A stretch of DNA of 11,378 nt from an uncultured Lachnospiraceae bacterium (lineage in GTDB: Bacteria > Bacillota > Clostridia > Lachnospirales > Lachnospiraceae), in the NCBI GenBank assembly GCA_945643825.1, contig CALZEZ010000025.1, forward strand, positions 1 to 11,378, written 5' to 3'. The position numbers and the translations under genes are program-made. Below the pieces are notes generated by a model that saw only the letters and a list, made by a program, of their open reading frames with translations, was not told where the DNA came from and did not search any database. Numbering within the stretch: the first letter of the stretch is position 1; each line of letters opens with the position of its first letter. This document shows positions 7,884 to 11,378 of the stretch, in pieces.

Positions 7884-7910
7884 GCCGGGCTTTGGCAGGT
7901 AAAGCTCGGT
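7884..7910 (+). other. 10-bp hairpin in the gap before pncB
   Basis: Bases 7884-7893 (GCCGGGCTTT) pair with 7901-7910 (AAAGCTCGGT), giving ten pairs including two G-U, around the 7-base loop GGCAGGT. No run of T follows, so it is not a standard intrinsic terminator. It ends 31 bases before the chosen pncB start. It may be an mRNA processing or stability structure, or a regulatory leader; I cannot tell which. Confidence 0.5.
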
Positions 7911-7941
7911 GAGCATACCTATGAGAAAGGAAAGCAAAAGA

Positions 7942-9138
7942 ATGGAACCGATTATTACCAGTCTGCTTGAGACAGACATGTACAAGTTTTCCATGGGACA
8001 GGCAATCTATCATCAGTTCAGTGATTATAAGACGACCTGGACCTTCAAATGCAGAAATAAGGATGTTTTCTTTACTCCACAGATGGTAGAGGAGATACGC
8101 AGTCAGATCAAAAGCTACTGCAGCCTTCGGTTTAACGAGGACGAGCTTGCGTATCTGAATTCCATTACCTGGATCAAAGGCTCCTATGTGGATTTCCTGC
8201 GGTTGTGGAAGCCAAGATACGAGGATTTTGAGATTACGACGGATGCACCCTGCGGGCTCTCGATCGAGACGAGGGGAACCTGGTTAAATACCTCGATGTA
8301 TGAGATACCGACGCTTGCTATTGTCAATGAGGTCTATTACCGTATGGCCTATGACTATGACACTCTCTTTCGAAGCTTTGAGCGCAGGCTGGAGGACAAA
8401 ATTGATAAGCTGTCAGACGGAACCTATACGCTTGGCGCTTTCAGTGAATTTGGACTTCGCAGACGTCTGTCTGCCGAGGCACAGAGTCTTGCTGTGGGGC
8501 GGCTATCTGAGAAGGAGTTTCCGGGATCGACCTTTGTGGGAACCTCCAATGTTCTGCTGGCAAAGAAATTTGGAATTACACCGGTCGGCACGATGGCACA
8601 CGAGTGGATCATGTGTGTGGGACAGGGAAACCACAAGCACAATCCGGCTTATTCGAACTGGTATGCCATGGATGCCTGGGTCAAGGAGTATGGTGTGTTA
8701 AACGGAATCGCGCTCACCGATGCGATTACAACCGATTGCTTCCTGCGTGATTTTAAGCTGACCTATGCGACACTGTTCAGCGGTGTGCGACATGACAGTG
8801 GAGATCCGTTTTCATGGGGAGATAAGATGATTGCGCATTATCGGGAGCTTGGAATTGACCCGAAGGCGAAGACCCTGCTGTTTAGTGACAGCCTGGACTT
8901 TGAGCGGGCAGCAGAGCTTTACCGGTATTTCGCAGGCAAGGCGAAGATTGCCTTTGGAATCGGCACCTATATTGCCAACGATACCGATGAGGAAGCGCTG
9001 AATATTGTTATGAAGACGACGGCATGTAACGGAATGGATGTTGCCAAGCTGTCGGATATCGACGGAAAGGGCGTTTGCAAGAATCCGGAGTATGTGGAGT
9101 ATCTTGAACGGTGCATCCGTTGGCGGATGACGCACTAA
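7942..9138 (+). CDS. pncB: Nicotinate phosphoribosyltransferase
   Basis: This 398-residue enzyme joins nicotinate to phosphoribosyl pyrophosphate to make nicotinate mononucleotide, the entry step of the Preiss-Handler NAD salvage route. Features include TDMYKFSM (11-18), the GTMAHEW block with His220, which aligns with the autophosphorylated histidine of the bacterial enzyme, GTSNVLLAKKFGITPVGT just before it, VRHDSGDPFSW (282-292), and GIGTYIANDT (339 on) in the phosphate-binding region. Length fits the short bacterial type. ATG 7942 is preferred because the family begins close to the TDMYKFSM block and AAAGGA lies at 7926-7931; in-frame starts at 7909 and 7921 are possible, adding 11 or 7 basic residues. 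With nadE upstream it supplies two of the three salvage enzymes; nadD is not here. Confidence 0.95.
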   Translation: MEPIITSLLETDMYKFSMGQAIYHQFSDYKTTWTFKCRNKDVFFTPQMVEEIRSQIKSYCSLRFNEDELAYLNSITWIKGSYVDFLRLWKPRYEDFEITTDAPCGLSIETRGTWLNTSMYEIPTLAIVNEVYYRMAYDYDTLFRSFERRLEDKIDKLSDGTYTLGAFSEFGLRRRLSAEAQSLAVGRLSEKEFPGSTFVGTSNVLLAKKFGITPVGTMAHEWIMCVGQGNHKHNPAYSNWYAMDAWVKEYGVLNGIALTDAITTDCFLRDFKLTYATLFSGVRHDSGDPFSWGDKMIAHYRELGIDPKAKTLLFSDSLDFERAAELYRYFAGKAKIAFGIGTYIANDTDEEALNIVMKTTACNGMDVAKLSDIDGKGVCKNPEYVEYLERCIRWRMTH

Positions 9139-9145
9139 TTTGCGG

Positions 9146-9175
9146 TTGACAATCGCTTGGGTGCCGCGCTATGAT
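9146..9175 (+). promoter_or_regulatory. Predicted sigma-A-type promoter for glnA
   Basis: A perfect -35 TTGACA (9146-9151) is separated by 18 bases from a near-consensus -10 TATGAT (9170-9175). Transcription would begin around 9181-9183, right where the leader hairpin arm begins. It is the best promoter match I found in the window and lies in the only sizeable gap upstream of glnA, beginning seven bases after the pncB stop. Confidence 0.8.
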
Positions 9176-9179
9176 GATT

Positions 9180-9197
9180 AAGAACAAGGGCGTTCTT
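9180..9197 (+). promoter_or_regulatory. Leader hairpin with hexaloop AAGGGC, candidate ANTAR binding site and antiterminator
   Basis: AAGAAC (9180-9185) pairs perfectly with GTTCTT (9192-9197) around the hexaloop AAGGGC. A at loop position 1 and G at position 4 match the rule known for RNA hairpins bound by ANTAR proteins such as EutV. Its 3' arm is the 5' arm of the terminator hairpin that follows, so forming it would block termination. If transcription starts at 9182 the stem is at least four pairs. The link to the ANTAR gene at 10613 is inference from motif and context. Confidence 0.6.
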
Positions 9198-9221
9198 CAT
9201 GGGTGGAGAACGCCTATTTTT
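9188..9221 (+). terminator. Intrinsic terminator/attenuator in the glnA leader, hexaloop AUGGGU
   Basis: GGGCGTTCTTC (9188-9198) pairs with GGAGAACGCCT (9205-9215), giving eleven pairs with two G-U, closed by the hexaloop ATGGGT (9199-9204) and followed by TTTTT at 9217-9221. It starts only about six bases after the predicted start site, so it would stop glnA transcripts almost at once unless opened, and would also end read-through from pncB. The loop also has A1 and G4, like ANTAR target loops. The U run is short, so efficiency may be partial. Confidence 0.72.
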
Positions 9222-9225
9222 AGGC
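9212..9225 (+). promoter_or_regulatory. Small hairpin overlapping the terminator 3' arm
   Basis: GCCTA (9212-9216) pairs with TAGGC (9221-9225) around TTTT. It uses the last bases of the terminator's 3' arm and its U run, so it competes with the terminator and is compatible with the AAGGGC hairpin. Together the two could form the read-through fold. Five pairs only, so it could be chance. Confidence 0.4.
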
Positions 9226-9255
9226 AGAAAAGAAAGGTAAGGGAATAATCCGGTT

Positions 9256-10587
9256 ATGAAGAATTTAACGAAAGAGGATATCATCCGACTTGTGGAAGAA
9301 GAGGATGTGGAGTTTATCCGCCTTCAATTTACAGATATCTTCGGAAATCTGAAAAATGTGGCGATTACCGCCAGCCAGCTTGAGAAAGCATTGAACAATG
9401 AATGTATGTTTGACGGCTCTTCGATTGAAGGCTTTGCGAGAATAGAAGAGTCGGATATGTATCTTTATCCCGATTTAAACACGATGGCCATTTTCCCATG
9501 GAGACCCCAGCAGGGAAGAGTGGCGAGACTGATTTGTGATGTATACGATCCGGAGGGAAATCCCTTCTCGGGCGACCCGCGTTATGTCCTGAAACGTGCC
9601 GTTGCCGAGGCGGCGAAGGAGGGATACACCTTCCATGTAGGACCTGAGTGTGAGTTCTTCCTGTTTCAGAGTGATGAGAATGGTCTGCCCACGACGATCA
9701 CACATGAGCAGGCGGGCTATTTTGACATCGGTCCTACCGATTTTGGAGAGAATGCCAGACGAGATATCGTCATGACATTGGAGGATATGGGCTTTGTAGT
9801 GGAGGCCTCTCATCACGAGGTGGCTCCGGCACAGCATGAGATTGATTTCCAGTATGGAGAGGCACTGGACACTGCCGACAAGATCATCACATTCAAGCTG
9901 GCGGTAAAATCCATCGCAAAGCAGCATGGCCTGCACGCAACCTTTATGCCGAAGCCTGTATACGGGGTTGCCGGCTCCGGCATGCACATCAACATGTCTT
10001 TATTTAAGGACGGAAAGAACATCTTTGCCGATGGACAGGATGTCAATGGGCTCAGCAGAGAAGCCTATTACTTTATTGGCGGACTGTTAAAGCACATGAA
10101 GGCGATCACGGCGATTGTCAATCCGCTAATCAACTCCTATAAGCGGCTTGTGCCGGGCTACGAAGCACCGGTTCATATTGCCTGGAGTGCCAAGAACAGA
10201 AGCCCGCTCATCCGGGTGCCGGCAGCAAAGGGAGAGAGCACGAGAATCGAGCTTCGAAGCCCTGATCCGTCAGCGAATCCGTATCTTGCATTTGCCGTAT
10301 GCTTGCGAGCAGGTCTTGAGGGCATCAAGGAAAAGATTGACCCGCCGTGCAGTGTAAATTGTAATATTTATGAGATGACGAAGGAGGAGAAGAATAAGTT
10401 CGGAATAGAGGAGATACCGGGAACTCTTACAGAAGCGATTGAGGCGTTAGAGAAGGATTCGCTCATCCGTGAGGTGTTAGGCGAGCATGTGTTCCAGAAA
10501 TACCTCGAGGCCAAGAAAGCAGAATGGCAGTCCTATCGGTCACAGGTAAGCGAGTGGGAGCTTCAAAGATACCTGAACAAATACTAG
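9256..10587 (+). CDS. glnA: Glutamine synthetase type I (GSI-alpha)
   Basis: This 443-residue cytoplasmic enzyme condenses glutamate and ammonia with ATP to form glutamine and normally forms a dodecamer. Visible motifs are MFDGSSIEGFARIEESDMYL (51-70), the metal-binding GPECEFFLF (Glu131, Glu133), GSGMHINMS (240-248, His244), NPLINSYKRLVPGYEAPVH with flap Glu303, and the NRSPLIRVP and RIELRSPDPSANPYLAFA blocks. Arg62 is present, the residue that in the Bacillus-type enzyme mediates glutamine feedback inhibition. The adenylylated-Tyr segment of GSI-beta enzymes is absent, so control by an adenylyltransferase is unlikely. The 443-residue length fits GSI-alpha. AAGGG at 9239-9243 lies a little far (12 bases) from the ATG. 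Expression probably depends on the two-state leader just upstream; the ANTAR gene follows after 25 bases. Confidence 0.98.
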   Translation: MKNLTKEDIIRLVEEEDVEFIRLQFTDIFGNLKNVAITASQLEKALNNECMFDGSSIEGFARIEESDMYLYPDLNTMAIFPWRPQQGRVARLICDVYDPEGNPFSGDPRYVLKRAVAEAAKEGYTFHVGPECEFFLFQSDENGLPTTITHEQAGYFDIGPTDFGENARRDIVMTLEDMGFVVEASHHEVAPAQHEIDFQYGEALDTADKIITFKLAVKSIAKQHGLHATFMPKPVYGVAGSGMHINMSLFKDGKNIFADGQDVNGLSREAYYFIGGLLKHMKAITAIVNPLINSYKRLVPGYEAPVHIAWSAKNRSPLIRVPAAKGESTRIELRSPDPSANPYLAFAVCLRAGLEGIKEKIDPPCSVNCNIYEMTKEEKNKFGIEEIPGTLTEAIEALEKDSLIREVLGEHVFQKYLEAKKAEWQSYRSQVSEWELQRYLNKY

Positions 10588-10612
10588 AGCGTACAGCAAG
10601 GAGGAATTGCTT

Positions 10613-11167
10613 GTGACGAATATCATTGTGGCCTTTCCGAGATCCGAGGAATCCACAGGTGTAAAAAACCTCTTGGTTCGAAACGGCTTCCGGGTGACCG
10701 CGGTGTGTACGACCGGTGCTCAGGTAATGAGTCAGGTAGATAGCCTGAATGACGGGATTATCATCAGTGGATACCGGCTTGCGGATATGATGTATTCCGA
10801 GCTAAACAGCTATCTGCCGGAGGACTTTGAAATGTTGCTCATTGCATCGAGACAAGTGCTCGGAGCAGGTACGGGCGGGGACATCATGTGTCTGTCGATG
10901 CCCTTGCGGGTACAGGAGCTGCTGCAGAAGGTCTCACTCATGGTGGAAAACATGGAGAGGAGACGGCGCAGGCGCAAGCTACAGCCGCGGGAACGAAACA
11001 GTGAGGAACTGGATGTCATCCTGGAAGCAAAGCAAATGATTATGAAAAGAAAAAACATTACGGAGGACGAGGCGCATCGTTATCTCCAGAAAAACAGCAT
11101 GGACAGCGGAGTAAACATGGCGGAGATGGCCAGAATGGTGCTGACCATGTATCAGCTTCACGCATAG
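10613..11167 (+). CDS. ANTAR-domain RNA-binding antiterminator with pseudo-receiver
   Basis: This 184-residue protein has a CheY-like N-terminal domain (about 2-112), a linker with six consecutive arginines (116-121), and a C-terminal ANTAR domain (about 131-182). The ANTAR helices show LEAKQMIMKR (137-146), TEDEAHRYLQKNSMD (150-164) and NMAEMARMVL (168-177), matching the family's AKGILM, EAYRxLRxxAM and LxEVA pattern. Known ANTAR proteins bind paired RNA hexaloops and prevent termination. The receiver lacks the acidic pocket (IVAFPR instead of VDDD), the phosphoacceptor Asp (Ser52 in GIIISGYRL) and the conserved Lys (Met96 in CLSMPL), so classical phosphorylation is not expected. GTG 10613 is chosen for a perfect AAGGAGGA (10598-10605) seven bases upstream; TTG 10607 would sit one base from it. 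It is cotranscribed with glnA and probably controls its leader. Confidence 0.9.
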   Translation: MTNIIVAFPRSEESTGVKNLLVRNGFRVTAVCTTGAQVMSQVDSLNDGIIISGYRLADMMYSELNSYLPEDFEMLLIASRQVLGAGTGGDIMCLSMPLRVQELLQKVSLMVENMERRRRRRKLQPRERNSEELDVILEAKQMIMKRKNITEDEAHRYLQKNSMDSGVNMAEMARMVLTMYQLHA

Positions 11168-11206
11168 AGTCCGGTGGAGAGGTAAAAGTCCTTTCACCGG
11201 ACTTTT
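11168..11206 (+). terminator. Intrinsic terminator of the glnA-ANTAR operon
   Basis: AGTCCGGTG (11168-11176) pairs perfectly with CACCGGACT (11195-11203), extendable inward by three weaker pairs, and is followed by TTTT (11203-11206). It begins directly after the ANTAR stop codon, so it closes the operon. Confidence 0.88.
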
Positions 11207-11295
11207 GTCATGTAACAGGAAAAAGAATAGTGCAATAGAAAATAAAATGTGGTAGGATGTGTAGTGGTAAAATAAAGAAAAAGCTGGATAAAGCG

Positions 11296-11378
11296 ATGAA
11301 ATGGATAAAAGAAAAGAAAAAATTGTTGTGGATACTGCTTGCGGTCATTCTGGTCGCAGGAGGTGTGACGGGCTTTGT
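11296..11378 (+). CDS. Start of an unknown membrane-anchored or secreted protein (5' part only)
   Basis: The frame opens at ATG 11296 and runs off the window after 27 codons. It encodes a basic start (MKWIKEKKK) followed by LLWILLAVILVAGGVTGF, a clear signal peptide or signal anchor. An in-frame TAA at 11269 limits upstream extension. The ribosome site is weak (GGA at 11286-11288 in an AT-rich stretch). Such N-termini are common in HlyD-type efflux adaptors and in lipid-free secreted proteins, but too little is present to name a family. Confidence 0.6.
   Translation, partial: MKWIKEKKKLLWILLAVILVAGGVTGF

Noticed and set aside
10607..10612. TTG start for the ANTAR gene
   Set aside because: Only one base from the Shine-Dalgarno sequence; GTG 10613 has ideal spacing.
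11258..11299. Tiny ORF from ATG 11258 before the last gene
   Set aside because: Thirteen codons, no ribosome site of note and out of frame with the downstream gene.

Overview
The window reads as a core chromosomal segment of a low-to-mid GC Firmicute, most likely a clostridial gut anaerobe of the Lachnospiraceae type. This is inferred from the Hsp33 and GSI-alpha glutamine synthetase sequence types, the strong AGGAGG-like ribosome sites, the all-plus-strand tightly packed genes and the ANTAR regulator next to glnA. I see no phage, IS, CRISPR or tRNA/rRNA sequence. All recognised genes are on the + strand.

Region 1 (1-3646) is a translationally packed run. It holds the 3' end of a polar amino-acid ABC permease, its ATPase, a SunS-like family 2 glycosyltransferase, a HisC-type aminotransferase and a small Sm_multidrug_ex-type membrane protein, with overlaps of 14 and 7 bases or gaps of 0-1 base. 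Region 2 (3668-5379) is a SAM methyltransferase followed by the redox chaperone Hsp33. Region 3 (5428-9138) holds two NAD-salvage enzymes, glutamine-dependent NAD synthetase and nicotinate phosphoribosyltransferase. They flank an unrecognised small membrane-anchored protein whose soluble domain looks like a degenerate FMN-binding domain.

Region 4 (9139-11206) is the most interesting part. A strong sigma-A-type promoter is followed at once by a short leader, then glnA, then a gene for an ANTAR (RNA-binding antiterminator) protein, then a clear terminator. The leader can fold in two mutually exclusive ways. One is a small hairpin with hexaloop AAGGGC. The other is an 11-bp terminator hairpin with hexaloop AUGGGU followed by five U. 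Both loops have A at position 1 and G at position 4, the signature recognised by ANTAR proteins, and the two hairpins share one arm. The simplest reading is an RNA attenuator controlling glnA and its own regulator, with an unusually compact, overlapping layout. The regulator's receiver domain lacks the phosphorylation residues, so its input signal is probably not ordinary histidine-kinase phosphotransfer.

Region 5 (11207-11378) is an AT-rich spacer and the first 27 codons of a new membrane-anchored or secreted protein that runs off the window. No gene-free stretch exceeds 300 bases.
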